Positions 48,076 to 62,179 of a stretch of 64,000 nt of DNA are shown here, in pieces; position 1 is the stretch's first letter; every line of letters begins with the position of its first letter. Position numbers and translations under genes: made by a program. The stretch is taken from assembly GCA_905182995.1 (NCBI GenBank), contig CAJJDP010000066.1, positions 124,001 to 188,000 of the forward strand, in the 5' to 3' direction. Source of the stretch: Paramecium octaurelia. Taxonomy: Eukaryota > Ciliophora > Oligohymenophorea > Peniculida > Parameciidae. Under the pieces are notes generated by a model. That model did not search any database. It was not told the DNA's origin and saw nothing but the letters and a program-made list of their open reading frames with translations.

Positions 48076-48466
48076 ATGGCTGGTGTTTTGAAGACTGTTG
48101 GAGACTACTTTGAATTAGACAAGTATCAGAATGAGATAGCTCCAGTTGTAAAGGAGAACTATGATATGATTTAGAAGATGGTAGAGACAAAAGAGAAGGA
48201 GTGTTTGAATAAGAATTTAGATAATGAGTAAAAATACATTGAGTGTATGTAAAAGAATGCTGAACGATCATAAAGAGCATTAAAAAGACTTGGTAATGAG
48301 ATGATTATAATGATGATAAGAATATGGTATTATGTATTGGAAATAAAAAACTTATGAGTGTTTTCATAATGAAGCTTACAAGGATAAGGAATTCAAGAAT
48401 TTCGACAGATGCAAACCCATAGCAAATCGAGAATTATAAGAAATCTTTTCCAGTTTTAGGTTGTGA
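48076..48466 (+). CDS. Small conserved-looking protein, 120 aa (left copy at the assembly seam)
   Basis: ATG 48076 (MAGVLKTVGDYFELDKYQNE), TGA 48464-48466, one 28-nt intron; 121 codons. Mostly helical, with four cysteines in two pairs (C-x13-C in CLNKNLDNEQKYIEC, and C-x16-C in CFHNEAYKDKEFKNFDRC). The paired spacing could form disulphides as in twin-Cys intermembrane-space proteins, but the spacing is not CX9C or CX3C, so I do not assign a family. Identical to the copy at 49452-49842 and probably the same locus. Confidence 0.65.
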
Positions 48467-48507
48467 ATAATGATGTTCATTAAATATAAATTTTATTAAA
48501 AAAAGAT

Positions 48508-49128
48508 ATGAATAAATAGCGCAAGACTCAATTGGAAGAGTTGCAGGAGAAAGAGAGTAGCTTTGGTAGAGTGTTCAAAGTGGCTGGTCCATGTAATTAG
48601 TGTTCTCTAATATGAATAGTGGTCGTGGCTGAGAAAATGGCAGGAGCTAAGATGTTTGAGTTAGTGAAAGTCGGTTGGGATAAGTTGGTTGGTGAAATCA
48701 TTAAATTAGAAGGTGATAATGCATCTATTCAATGTTACGAAGATACATGTACTTAAAGCTCATTTATAAATGATTAGCTGGATTGACAGTCGGTGATCCT
48801 GTCATGAGAACAAAGTCCCCACTCTCAGTTGAATTGGGACCAGGTATTCATACTAAACCTATGTAGGTATTTTGACTCAAATTTTCGACGGTATTCAAAG
48901 ACCCCTTTAAGTCATTGCTGAACAATCTGCTTCCATTTTTGTGCCAAGAGGTGTTGACATCCCTGCATTGGATCAAGACAGAATTTGGGAGTTCAAACCC
49001 TCCTCTACAATCAAAGTAGGCTCAATGATTAGCGGTGGTGATATCTACGGCTCAGTCTTTGAAAATAATCTCTTTGATGAACATAAAATATTGACAGCAC
49101 CAAGAGTCCAAGGAAGAGTCACTTACAT
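48508..49128 (+). CDS. ATP6V1A: V-ATPase subunit A, truncated left copy ending at the assembly gap
   Basis: Same start and first three introns as the full gene at 49884. It breaks off at the Ns after ...[10 protein letters not shown]. It encodes the same protein as the right copy; the five differences are silent (GAC/GAT, ATC/ATT, CCT/CCA, CAA/TAA, TCC/TCA). Treat as a duplicate contig end, not a second gene. Confidence 0.85.
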
Positions 49129-49140
49129 NNNNNNNNNNNN
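49129..49140. other. Assembly gap (12 N)
   Basis: Twelve undetermined bases placed between the two copies of the 1,364-bp block. The real gap size is probably negative (an overlap). Confidence 0.98.
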
Positions 49141-49451
49141 CATATGAATAGAATGTGAAACGAATACCAAATGTGTAGAAACTAAGACCGAATTCAGGAC
49201 AATCTCCAATTCAATCAGTTAGCCCACTTGTAAAAAGATAAAGAATGATGAATGCCTCTGTAGATTATGATACAAGTGGAAACAAATCAACTCTTGGCAA
49301 AACAATGATAGAAACAGAACAATTACAAACAATAAGTGAGGTTGATAGACCAAAATCGAAAGTAGATACTAAGAAGAGTAGTAATGTTTCAAATATCTAG
49401 AAGAGATTTAAATGATTATATTTAATAACTAATAATAATAATTATTATAAA

Positions 49452-49842
49452 ATGGCTGGTGTTTTGAAGACTGTTGGAGACTACTTTGAATTAGACAAGT
49501 ATCAGAATGAGATAGCTCCAGTTGTAAAGGAGAACTATGATATGATTTAGAAGATGGTAGAGACAAAAGAGAAGGAGTGTTTGAATAAGAATTTAGATAA
49601 TGAGTAAAAATACATTGAGTGTATGTAAAAGAATGCTGAACGATCATAAAGAGCATTAAAAAGACTTGGTAATGAGATGATTATAATGATGATAAGAATA
49701 TGGTATTATGTATTGGAAATAAAAAACTTATGAGTGTTTTCATAATGAAGCTTACAAGGATAAGGAATTCAAGAATTTCGACAGATGCAAACCCATAGCA
49801 AATCGAGAATTATAAGAAATCTTTTCCAGTTTTAGGTTGTGA
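49452..49842 (+). CDS. Small conserved-looking protein, 120 aa (right copy)
   Basis: Identical to 48076-48466, including the 28-nt intron. It lies 41 bp upstream of V-ATPase subunit A on the same strand. See the left copy for description; only one of the two is likely to exist in the genome. Confidence 0.72.
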
Positions 49843-49883
49843 ATAATGATGTTCATTAAATATAAATTTTATTAAAAAAAGAT

Positions 49884-51894
<2,011 letters not shown>

Positions 51895-51926
51895 GTATTA
51901 ATAACAATTACATAAATAATTATTAT

Positions 51927-52767
51927 ATGATCAATTTTATTCATATTATTCTTTTTACATTGGTTTCTGCTAAAACTAATGAGGAAGAATTGAGAGAAGC
52001 TGCTTGTGTTATATTTTCAAGATATATACTCCAGGTTCAATCACTCCAAGCTAGTCCACAGATTGCAAAATTGATTAAGGAATAGAAATATAATTAGGAT
52101 GATGCCATTTACGTAGTCTAATCAGCAGCACTTGATAAATGCTTAATTAATGTCAAATAAAGAGAAGTCACTAGAGTAATCGTTATCTCTATAATCTAAG
52201 ATTTTGGATGGATTGTAAAATCAATAATTAGAGTTGGAGAAATACACTCATCTCCATGAAAATATTTAATATGACAGATTCATCAATAATAAGCAAGAAA
52301 TAGCTAAGCTAAATTAATTGACTGAAATCATAAAAGATGTTGAAGAATTAATTCAAACACAATGGTAGAAGAGACCAGAGGTTGAAAAGAGAAGGTAAGA
52401 ATAACGAGAATCCGAAGAAATGGATCAAGAAATTGTAGATTAATTAAATGAAGTGCCACTGGTAGAATAATTTGATCTCACCAAATTTTCATTGAAACAC
52501 ATACTTCTTAAAAATAAGGAATACTTGATTTTTGCTCTCTTTATTTTAGTGCCAATAGTCTTGATATTTAATGGTAATTTTATGAATAATTCTTAAGTTT
52601 GTTGTAAATCTAGAGATCAAAAAGATAAGAAGAGTTCTGATAAAAAATCAGTAAAGAATGAAAAAAAGGATTCAACAAATTCAAACCCTGAAAATAAGGA
52701 GGCAAAGGAGTCATCTCCAGACAAAAAGACAGGCAAAAGTGAGAAAAGTAAAAGTAAAAAAGAATGA
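51927..52767 (+). CDS. Type I-like membrane protein with signal peptide, coiled coil and Lys/Ser-rich tail, 271 aa
   Basis: ATG 51927 gives the signal peptide MINFIHIILFTLVSAK; an in-frame ATG at 51891 overlaps the V-ATPase stop and would bury it, so 51927 is preferred. TGA at 52765-52767, one 25-nt intron; 272 codons. The luminal part is helical (ELREAACVIFSRYILQVQSL, ILDGLQNQQLELEKYTHLHEN) with a Gln/Glu-rich coil (TQWQKRPEVEKRRQEQRESEE). A single TM (EYLIFALFILVPIVLIF) follows, then a roughly 70-residue cytosolic tail that is mostly K, S, E and D. No family recognised. Confidence 0.75.
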
Positions 52768-53479
52768 TTAAATTACGTAAGGTTTCAGAATTTTAATTGG
52801 AATTAATATAATTTAATTAATAAAATAAATATGCATTAATTTCCAAAAAATTATTCTTTTTACAATATGCCTTAATTTACCTTTAACTTTTATTCATCTA
52901 GTTCTTTCATATCAATTGAAAACTATTATTTCATGCAATCATTAAATTTATTATACATTAGCAATAATTTGAATTGCTTATACAATTAAACAAATTTATT
53001 AACCCTCACCTCTATAATTTTGTTCATAGCCAAAATGAATATTTCTTCTTTATATTAAAATCAAACTAACAATTATCAAACCAAAAGATTCAATTTACAT
53101 ATTTGTCACCTTATCTATGGGATAGGAATATTAGATTCAACTTTATTAGGAAATTGGAGAAGCTAAATTATTAATTTAACAGATATCTTTTGCTTGGGAT
53201 TTCTTAAATTCATAAAATATATATTTAAATACAAAATTTTATTCTTTTATGCCTCAATTTCTATTATTTTTTTTTTTTTTATACTATAGTTTATTTTTCA
53301 AGAAATTGTTCGTGTCAACATAATATTAATAAATTCTAATTGGAATTGACAAGCCTACATCATAGTAATATGTTCCCCTCCATTAGATATCATAATTCAG
53401 GATGGTTTTAGACTATTATCACATATGTATGGTTTTATATAATGTTAGTGTAATTATTTTTAATATAAATAATTAGCGA
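52768..53479. other. AT-rich intergenic stretch with a T14 run
   Basis: About 710 bp with no supported coding frame on either strand. A run of 14 T lies at 53267-53280. It holds the promoter of the coiled-coil gene at 53480. Confidence 0.5.
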
Positions 53480-54561
53480 ATGGAGCATCATTAATATATT
53501 GAAAAGATAACTGAAGAGAGAAGGATTCGAGATGAATAGTAATATTTTAATTTAGGTTCCTAAGACGCAAACAAAGACTTTTAGAGGAGGAGAAAATCAA
53601 ATAACAATCACTCTAGTAACTAGAAACAATTAAGTTATTATAATTGAAGGATCTTCAGGATTCTCGCAGATTGTAATCTAAATTAAATGTGTCATATATT
53701 CAATTGAAGTCAGATGAAAGATCTTAGAAGGTAAAGGAATAAAATAAAAGAGTCAAATAATTATTAGAATAATATAGAAAGGAAAAGTTATAATAAGAAA
53801 TACAGTAAAAGCAGTTAGAACAACAGAAAGAGGAAGAGGTCAAACTAAAATTATTGCAAATAAAGGAGAAGTTCAAATTATTGACAACGGAAGAAATAAA
53901 GGAGCATTAATATAAATATAAGAAATATTAGCAAGAACATTAATAATAGTTGACAATCTTGAGAGATCAAAAATAATTATAAGACACCTACTTTTCACAA
54001 TAAGTTTAATCGAGATTAAGAAGCAGAACATATTAAGCTTAACTTGAAATGATGAAAGAAGAAGAATAAAAAAGAAAAGATAATGTAGAGAGATTAAGAA
54101 GACAAATTAAAGAAAGATTTGCATATGATAATTTTGTCAAAGAACACTTTTTACCTAAAATCTCTCATAGCATTGATTTAACTAGTCAAACCATCATCAA
54201 TTAAAAATCAAGCAATCAAATGTCTCCAATCAAAAGTGATTCTAGGGTTCTGGGAAATTTATATTTAAGATAAATTAGAAGATTACCCAGAAGACCCAGA
54301 ATTTAATCTTAAGCTGTTGCAGATCAATCATCATCATCTACAATAAAGCGAGACTATCTATCAGAAATTCGACAGCATTCCAAGAAAAAGACTCCATAAA
54401 CTCCCCTTGACATTAGATTTTAAGCAGACAGGTAAAGAATTATACCTTAACATTAAAGGTTGGAAAGAGAATCTAAATAAGCATATACAAAGAGTAAGCT
54501 AAAAGGTGATAAACTGTTAATGGAATCAATAAAACAAAAAATGCTGTTGTTAGAATTATGA
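53480..54561 (+). CDS. Coiled-coil protein, 350 aa
   Basis: ATG 53480 (MEHHQYIEKITEERRIRDEQ), TGA 54559-54561, one 29-nt intron at 53556-53584; 351 codons. Residues about 30-190 are continuous Gln/Lys/Glu/Leu coiled coil (LKDLQDSRRLQSKLNV, EEVKLKLLQIKEKFKLL, LEMMKEEEQKRKDNVERLRRQ). The C-terminal 150 residues are basic and probably disordered (YLRQIRRLPRRPRIQ, RQHSKKKTPQTP). No catalytic motif. It resembles ciliate cytoskeletal/basal-body coil proteins in general character only. Confidence 0.75.
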
Positions 54562-55629
54562 ATATTAATGATACTATTTAAAGCCACTCATTCAAGATCA
54601 TAATATACAATTATCTTAATTCCTAAATATATAAATTTGATGATCCTTAATTCTAACCCTTCAACCATCGAATCAATCTTACATTCTTTCTGATGGTAAT
54701 ATCTATCTCTTTCCAAGTTTCTACGGTATCACCTAAAAATTAAAATGTGGTTAGCCGCTAACTAGTATTAACAGTGACCAATTCAAAAAATTGATTTTTT
54801 AGAAAGAGAATCATTTTCCACGAAATTGTTTTGAGCAATATTTAACTCTTAAAGGAGATAATTATGAAATGACTTATTATATCTTAGGTGATGAAGAAGA
54901 CTAATCCACATTTGCTAAAGGTTTGAATATATTAGTGCCTTTTTCGTTTACTTACTTTATTTTACTTTTTTTATTTGAAAATCTAGTCAAATATTAATCT
55001 CTAATATCTTTTATCATTAAATACAGAGAAGCATCTTTTAATAAATCTATTGAATTGACTTATAAATATGAAACCAGTTTCATAGTTTTATTCTTATTCA
55101 GTGGGTTAATACTTTGAAAATGGTTTTTAAAATGTACATTTTGATTTCTTTATAATTATTGACATTCTCATAATATTATTAATGACTTTTTTTAAATATA
55201 TCCTATCCAATTCTTATTACCATTCCACCTATTTTTTCATCTTTTTACAAGGTATTCACAATTGTACTATATATTAGTTATTTTATTACCTATTTACTTT
55301 TAGATGAAATTTATTGTAAATCTGAATTAATATCTTATTTTATACATCTAAAATAATCAGAAAGACATTAGGGTATTGGATAAGTGACTTTTATCTAACA
55401 AAAATATTCATATTGATCAGATGATAGTTAATTCAAGATTTACAGTGGTGTATGATTAATTTCAATAAAATATTTTTTAGATTCGACTGATAGGATTGAA
55501 CTGATGATATGGTAGACGGAAACATAAATGATGCAACATTTTAAAATTTTGAATTGATATTTTTCATAATTTAAGGTGAGAGTAAATATAACTACTTCTC
55601 TACTTATTTTTATAACCCATTTAAATGAT
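54562..55629 (+). pseudogene. Decayed multi-frame remains of a membrane protein gene
   Basis: Clearly coding-like segments lie in successive frames without introns to connect them. The first is a frame starting near 54660 that runs SNQSYILSDGNIYLFPSFYGITQ...LKGDNYEMTYYILGDEEDQ into two hydrophobic helices, ending at TGA near 55118. The frame then shifts to ENGFQNVHFDFFIIIDILIILLM, and short pieces follow (LLLDEIYCKSELISYF, IDQMIVNSRFTVVYDQFQ). No ATG joins them. Together with the intact ORF that follows they may be one ancestral gene with several frameshifts, or a gene whose introns I misread. Confidence 0.45.
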
Positions 55630-56094
55630 ATGAAAGTGGTTTTTTTAATTATTATTGATGATTTGAGTTTAATGATTGTACTTTATTTCGTCAATCTTTA
55701 AACTTACTCTCTATTCTCACAATTTATGTAGAGTGTGTGGGGATTAATCAAAAATTTATAAATTTAAGAATATTAATTCTAAATTCATTTTGAAATATAA
55801 TATCGCTAAAAGTGGCCTTTTATGGTTTTTATATTGAACTTTCTCTGTAACATATATGATATTATCAGCCTCAAAGGAGACTTTGTTTGCATTTTGGATT
55901 TATTAACAATTTCCCCATAAGATAAGAATAAATTCTAAGAAATTTAACAATAAATAATAATTTAGCCGAAATTACAATCAAAAGAAAAACAATATATAGC
56001 AGTGTTGTTTATTTTCATGTTACTGAAACCATTTGTTGGTCTATATTATAAGACTCCTCAGAACGAACAATCTGAAGAAATAAATGTACAATGA
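55630..56094 (+). CDS. Hydrophobic ORF, 154 aa, perhaps the 3' end of the decayed gene before it
   Basis: ATG 55630 to TGA 56092-56094 without interruption (155 codons). Helices MKVVFLIIIDDLSLMIVLYF, WPFMVFILNFLCNIYDI and IAVLLFIFMLLKPFVGLYY bracket a hydrophilic Gln-rich middle (SPQDKNKFQEIQQQIIIQ); the tail is acidic. The frame is open upstream to a TGA near 55550, so the ATG is arbitrary. It may still be expressed, or be the last readable exon of the pseudogene region. Function unknown. Confidence 0.4.
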
Positions 56095-56168
56095 GGAAAA
56101 TTATAAAACAAAATTCATAATTTATATTACTATATTGTTCTATAGATATCTAATAATATATTTATCTA

Positions 56169-57242
56169 ATGGCTTAGCAATAGGGGAATGAAACAATAGT
56201 ACCTATTTTGGTTACTCAGGAGGAATATAATGAAATCATGAAGTAACCAGATTACATGTAACAATAACTCTTATAGTAATTACAATAAAAAAAGTATGAG
56301 GAACAATAATAAATATATCAACATCCATATTTACAATATCAGAATTATTAAAAATAATAAGATAATAGTAAGATTGAGACATAATCACCAGTCCCTTCAT
56401 ATCCTATTAATAACTCAAATTAATAATAACAATAGTATTACTACACACCTTAGCAATAGCTTTTATAATAATATAATCAAAATTTAAATTAAAATTACAT
56501 ACAAAAAGTAGTCTTGCACCATAAAGAAGTTGAAGTTGCTTGTGAACGTGAAGTTTAATTTTTCAATCAAAATCTAGCTAAATACTTTTCGTTAGAATTA
56601 ACAATTTCCTTATTGCTCAACTCTGTTTCAGCATTATTTCGAATGAAGATTATTAATCATTATTGGCACTGGAGCAGTGAACTATGGGTTGTTATAAGTC
56701 TATACATTTTGTTGAATTTATTTATATTGACTAATCCAAAGCTAATCTTATAAGTATTCATTTATAATAAATTCTAGAAAAATCATTAAAAGTTTGCATA
56801 TGTTTTACATGTTATTTTATATTCCTTGCTATTATAAGGATTGTAAATAGCAATATAAGGATATGAGTACTTCTTTTGGAACTATTTCTATTTCTTTTAT
56901 TTTATGATTACTTCTAGCTTCATTTCAGTCTGTTATTTTATTTAATAAAAAGGAATAAATTAATCCTTGAGCACTTATTTACCAGCCATAATAGCTCCTC
57001 CAAGCATTATATTCCTGCTTTAACTGATTTGCGTCCAGAGATTTTACTTGCCATTGTTTTTATGGGGAATTGTGATTGTATTTCTTGCCTTGGGACTGAT
57101 ATTACTATTTAGAAGAATAAATAAATTGGGATATGTAAATTTATTTTAGTATTCTTAGAACAAACATCAAACCAATGATTTTTATGCCATGGCATCCATT
57201 TTACATATGTTAATGATCAGTCCATTTTATGATAACGAATGA
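56169..57242 (+). CDS. Q-rich N-terminus plus multi-pass membrane protein, 357 aa
   Basis: Single exon, ATG 56169 (MAQQQGNETIVPILV) to TGA 57240-57242. Residues 1-120 are Gln/Tyr/Asn/Pro-rich, written with mixed CAA, TAA and TAG. From residue 130 (VVLHHKEVEVACEREVQFFNQNLA) a folded part begins with about six to seven TM helices: LELTISLLLNSVSALF, LWVVISLYILLNLFIL, FAYVLHVILYSLLLQGL, FFYFMITSSFISVCYF, AIIAPPSIIFLLQLICV and FLWGIVIVFLALGLILLF. This layout, a polar/Q-rich head plus about seven helices, is reminiscent of TMBIM/lifeguard (Bax-inhibitor-1-like) proteins and of the similar gene at 62180, but no diagnostic motif is certain. Confidence 0.7.
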
Positions 57243-57346
57243 TTATAAATTACAAAGCAATTAAAATATAATATATTATAATAATTATAAGAATCATTAT
57301 ATCACCAAATCTATGAGATCATTAAAACATATAATTAAAGCCTCAA

Positions 57347-57823
57347 TCAACATGAATCAGCAGCCTAGGAGTATACTCGTCTCCTTGTATCAAATTCAAA
57401 GTGATAATTTGAATTTCGAGACAATGAATCAGTATCTTCATTTGCTCTAATTTCTTTATTATTTAAATTTCTAGGGAAATTTGATTTTAGGAAGTTAAAT
57501 CTTAATGGTCTTTTATTTTTATATGTGATACTAAGACTGTCATCCAAGTCTCTTGGACTTAAATCCTAATATAGATTATAAAATAAAAGCATCTTACATT
57601 AATTGTTTCAAGGGTATTTTCGATATGGGTCACACTTAATCCTCCTCTTAGTTCTTAAATTAATTTTTCAATACGATGATTTCTACTAATCAACAGGTCT
57701 AATAATTGTTGAATATTATCAACCTTTTATTTCATTCTTCTACTCTATACAAATGCGATTTTGTTTATATAAATAGTAGGTAATGTATAGAATCTTGCCT
57801 TCGATGGTCTCAAATTGGTCCAT
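57347..57823 (-). CDS. Small basic protein, 139 aa
   Basis: ATG 57823 (MDQFETIEGKILYITYY), TGA 57349-57347. A 25-nt intron (GTTGAT...TTATTAG) and a 32-nt intron (GTAAG...ATATTAG) give exactly 140 codons. The first donor, GTTGAT, is atypical. Middle: LLISRNHRIEKLIQELRGGLS; C-terminal half: LSPRDLDDSLSITYKNKRPLRFNFLKSNFPRNLNNKEI and a polar end. It starts 43 bp beyond the stop of the third histidine kinase, on the same strand. No family recognised. Confidence 0.55.
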
Positions 57824-57866
57824 TATTTTTTTAATAATAAAATTAGTAAGTTTAGAATATAATAAT

Positions 57867-60167
57867 TCAAAGTGAATTTCGATAATGGTCGATAATACCT
57901 TATAATGCTTTTAATTACACAGGTTTCTCCAAATAAAATTTCATTCCAATTTGTTGACATTTCGGAAATTCAATCTCTTTTTAATGTCCAGAGCAAGCAA
58001 CTATTATTGGTAATTATATGCAATTTTCTTCGCAATATGCAAATATTAATTTGGAAGCATTAATACCATTGATTCCCAGCATTTCCAAATCCATGAATAT
58101 CAATCTATACATTCTACTTTCACATCTAGAGCATTTTTCTTTCTATTTTATTTTTTCAATTGCCTTATATCCATTTATCGAATAATCAACTTAATGAATG
58201 CCTCTAAATAATATTATATAAAATACATTTTTGATAGCAAAATCTATAAAGTATCAATATTGAATTGAGTATCGTCGACAATTAGAATTTTAGTGCAACA
58301 TTCAACTACTTATACTAATGATTTTTTTGGCTGACTTATAACGATTTATATTTCTTTTGAACTTTCTTCGACTTCATTTAAATTTTCTAAAAATTCACTA
58401 TCCTTCAAAACTGACTATTTATTACACAATTATTTTAAAATGTCAGATTAAAAGCTGTCTCTTTCTGGTAAATTAATGGTAAATGAAAAGTTTGAGCCTT
58501 TGTGGTAAGTTGATTCAAATTTCAATCCATTTCCCAATAATAAAGCAATCTTATTACTAATTAGCAACCCTAATCCAACACCTTATGCATTAAGTTTTTT
58601 ACTCTCCTCTGAATTGATTTTACCAAAGGCCATCATAAGGATTTCTTTATCCTATTCTTAAATTCCTATTCCAGTGTCTTATATTGCTATTTCAATTACA
58701 CTTTCTTACAAAGACTCAATATTTATTAGGATATGACCCTCTTGAGTAAATTTGAAAGCATTTCCAAGCAGATTAATCACAATTTGCTTTATTCTACTTT
58801 AATCAGATTCTATAATAATTGGACATTGAGTTGAATATTGCAAAATCAATTTGAGATTCTTTTTTTCAGCTTAAAGATTGAACATTTGAAAGCATTCCTA
58901 ACATAACTTCTTTAGATTAAACTTATCTATTTTTAATTAAAACTTGTTAGCTTTAATTTGAGCCAAATCAAGGAGATCGTTGCATAAGTTTAATAAGTAC
59001 TTTGAATTCTCAATAGATGCCTATATATATGCATTATTCAAGTCTTTTGCAACATATTCTAACATAGTTATCATACAGCCTAAAGGTGCTCTAAATTCAT
59101 GGGAGACAAATGAGATCATTTTGGAATTGTAATTGCTATGACATTGAAGTTATTAAATATATTGTTTATAACTCAAGTCTCTACAAACCAAAGTCATAAT
59201 CCTTCTAAATTACGAATTTATATACACATTCACTTCAAATATTGGGGAGTAGTGGGACTAAATATATATCAAAAAGCAATACCTGAGAACTCTATTTGCA
59301 TTATTGTAAGTAAAATAAATGCTTCTCCTTATTGGGGTTATTCCAAGCTTTTTCAAGAAGTTGAGAAAATGAGACTTCTCTCTATTGTGGCTTATATGCA
59401 CTTTGTTATCTTGAGTGTTAAGATAGAGACCCACTCAGTTAATGGAATATTGAATTCTATCTATCAACTCCGAAACTCTTTATGGACTACATTGATCTTT
59501 TGGGTTCCATTTTATCAATTTTGACATAGTTTTAAAATATTTATTGAAGTTGTGTTTCATCCGTAAATTAAAACATTTTCTTCGCTGATTTATTTATAAA
59601 TGTTGGTTATTTTTCGTAACCCTATTCAAAAAGTATTACACCTTCTCTAATTTGATTAAAACAAAGATGTCTTGCGTAATTCTCCTAGAAATTCTCCTAA
59701 CAACTGGATTCTTTCCATCTATATCTATCCGTGTTTGAAAATATTTCTACTAGCTATGAAGCAGCCTTCTAATTGTCCTCCTTCTATAGTTAGAGGTTGA
59801 AGATAATGAAAATTGCATATGTTGATGTATAATGTATTACCGTCCAAATTACCTATTATTCCAATTCATAGAAAAGTCTTATAATACAATAAAATGCAAT
59901 AAATAACAAATTCACACACATTAACCACAATTTTACCTTATTTCTACATATTAAATAACCATAATAGAGTGGATGAGCAAAATCGAATTGTGGAATTTGA
60001 ATCTCTATATGCAAAGCATATGTTAATAAAATTTGTATTACAACTATCCACTTCCTTTCTTATGATTAATTGTAGTAATGCATTATTATTGTAAAGGTTA
60101 CCAATCCAAGCATTATTACACTCTTATAAGTGAACGAATTTACGATCGATTATATTAGTTAGCCCAT
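57867..60167 (-). CDS. Hybrid sensor histidine kinase with receiver domain, 750 aa (third)
   Basis: ATG 60167 (MGQLIQSIVNSFTYKSV), TGA 57869-57867; introns of 25 nt (near 59255-59280) and 23 nt inside the receiver give exactly 751 codons. About six N-terminal TM helices (VIMLGLVTFTIIM, WIVVIQILLTYAL, LWLMCVNLLFIAFYCII, YTSTYAIFIIFNL). PAS-like: QIREGVILFEQGYEKQPTFINKSAKKMFQ. H-box SFVSHEFRAPLGCMI (His near residue 347), N-box IVINLLGNAFKFT, G1 IQDTGIGI, G2 QGVGLGLLIS. Receiver: KILIVDDTQFNI, IFMDLEMLGING (Asp near residue 676), CSGH and FYLEKPV. The H-box RAP and the receiver EMLG (instead of EMPx) are deviations; catalytic residues are present. Closest in the window to the kinase at 29.5-32 kb. 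Confidence 0.92.
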
Positions 60168-62179
60168 TAGCAGTAAAGAATTAATAAATAAGGCGTGTGA
60201 TATTTTAATATACATTATATATTAATGTTACTACTGTCATATTCGACTTCATTTTATCCATTTTATACATCGATAAAACAATCCCATTTAATTTAATTTA
60301 AATCCTTTTCAATAAACTCTTTCTTTAACTGTTTTGATTTCTTTTATCCCACATAACCGCATGCTTATTTATTCCGATTTAATTAGTTCCTCTAGTTTTT
60401 AAATTTTATTCCAGTTTATTATTAATGACTTAATATGGGAATCTAGATTTTAAGTGGAAAAACCCTTTTTGTGGGTCAAGTTATTAACCTCCAAAAATAT
60501 AATACTCAGTCAATAAATTAAAAAAAATCTATCAGTTGCCTTAGGATAATTAATAAATGATTGACTCCATATTAATTAAGATAATTCCATAGGAAAAACC
60601 ATCTTATGACTCTATTTTTAGAATTTGATTTCCTACTTAATGGAGTAAGGAAGAATAGTTTATGTTCATAAGAATGCCTTCTTTCAATCTTTGACATCGT
60701 TATGCTTTCAGAATGAGAATGCAGGCTAGGTGATTCAAGGAGCTATCCATCTTATGGAATTGAATTAGAATTTGCATGGGTGGAAATAAATCAAGAATCT
60801 TTAATCACCTTGAGAAGAATATATAATTCATCAGTTACTAGTTAGGCAAAATCGGTCCTATTTCTGTTTAAATAATTGGGAAATAAGGAACTTAATTTTA
60901 AGAATATTTAATAAGTGGAAAATCCAAAAAACTGCAAGATTATTATCTGACAAAATGGAGAAGCAAAATTAACTTTAGAATCTAAATTAAGAAAGTCAAT
61001 AAATTTAGGAGTTAAACATGGTTTTATTACACAAATAGGTGTCTAAAATAGAATTGAATGCACCTCTAAAATGAAACGATATTAAGCTTGATTATCACTC
61101 TCAATAGAAATAAATTACCTTAAACAAATAAAAAGGAATTTTCTATAGTAGTATCGGTAGGAGCATTGTTCCTATCAATGGATATATGAAGGTGTTCTTG
61201 CATTAATGTTAGGATAATTTATAATAGGAATAGTAAATGGAAACTTAATAGAACCCCCCTTTTGAGAGTAATATCTTGGGATATTTAAGTAGTCTAATTC
61301 TGGATTTTACTTCAGATAAAGGAACCAATATTAAAGTTAATAATTATTAATTTTAAAGATTTGAATATTATTATAATTAAATGAAATACCAAAAATACTA
61401 AATTTTGTAAAATAATTGGTGATCAGTTTAATATTTTCTGTAAATTGTTTATTATAAGTTTCAAAATTTAAACTATACTTATATCTCTTCTGGAATAGTT
61501 TTTTATTCAAGGACTATAAAACACGTTGAGTATCTCAATTTAGATCTTTAAATTTATATGTTGTTAATATCATAAAAATACTTTATGTTTATTCAAATTT
61601 AGCTTTCACTATATTCTAACTATTATATTTCAAATAAAGTTAAATATAATTTTTGAGACTATCAAAGTATGGAATTCCTTAGCTATATTTAGATATAATA
61701 CTATCTAATAATCATTTAAAATATTCATATCTTTTTAAGAGACATATTAGAAAGGTTTATCTGGTATTATTCTTGAGTGTAGTTTGATTCTAGATGGCAA
61801 TTTCATTTAAAGGGGACTATTGATAATAAAGTATACGATTAAATTAAATAAAAGACATGATATTTGGTTAAACAAATTTAATAAATTTAATTGGCTATTT
61901 AAACTGAAGTTAAGGTGTATGATGATAATCTCATTGAGTATATAAAATCTTAAAATTGCAAAATATGATTATTATATATTGTACATAAAATTAGAATATA
62001 AGTATTAAAAATGAAAATTATATTTATAATCTCTAAAGCTATAAATAATGAATTATTAAAACTATGCTCAATATGGCAATTCATAGAATTATTCAAATAA
62101 TACTTAGAATTAGCACCCTTAACAATACTAAAATGGATAGTAAATTTCAAATCAGAACAATAATAATTACTAATATAAC
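60168..62179. other. Gene-poor region with probable decayed coding DNA at about 60.6-61.3 kb
   Basis: 60168-60595 and 61290-62179 are AT-rich with nothing recognised. Between about 60600 and 61290 one forward frame has coding-like composition (GDSRSYPSYGIELEFAWVEINQ, KLTLESKLRKSINLGVKHGF, YEGVLALMLGQFIIGIVNGN) but is cut by TGA about every 60-90 codons, and neighbouring frames also look coding in places. Probably a dead gene; family not recognised. Confidence 0.35.

Larger units (their letters stand above)
47765..49128 (+). repeat. Left copy of a 1,364-bp duplicated block flanking an assembly gap
   Basis: Matches 49141-50504 base for base with an offset of 1,376 wherever I compared it, including introns and spacers. 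The exceptions are five positions, 48958, 48961, 48964, 48974 and 49003, all third codon positions of V-ATPase A. It ends exactly at the Ns. Best read as unmerged overlapping contig ends rather than a biological duplication. Confidence 0.9.

Noticed and set aside
58180-58260. Reading straight through GTATTT...TTTAG in the receiver of the third kinase
   Set aside because: Removing the 23-nt intron gives GIHQVDYSINGYKAIEKIK, a normal receiver segment, and makes the total length a multiple of three.
59138-59524. 128-aa rightward ORF
   Set aside because: Antisense of the PAS-to-kinase linker of the third histidine kinase; the leftward spliced frame is conserved.
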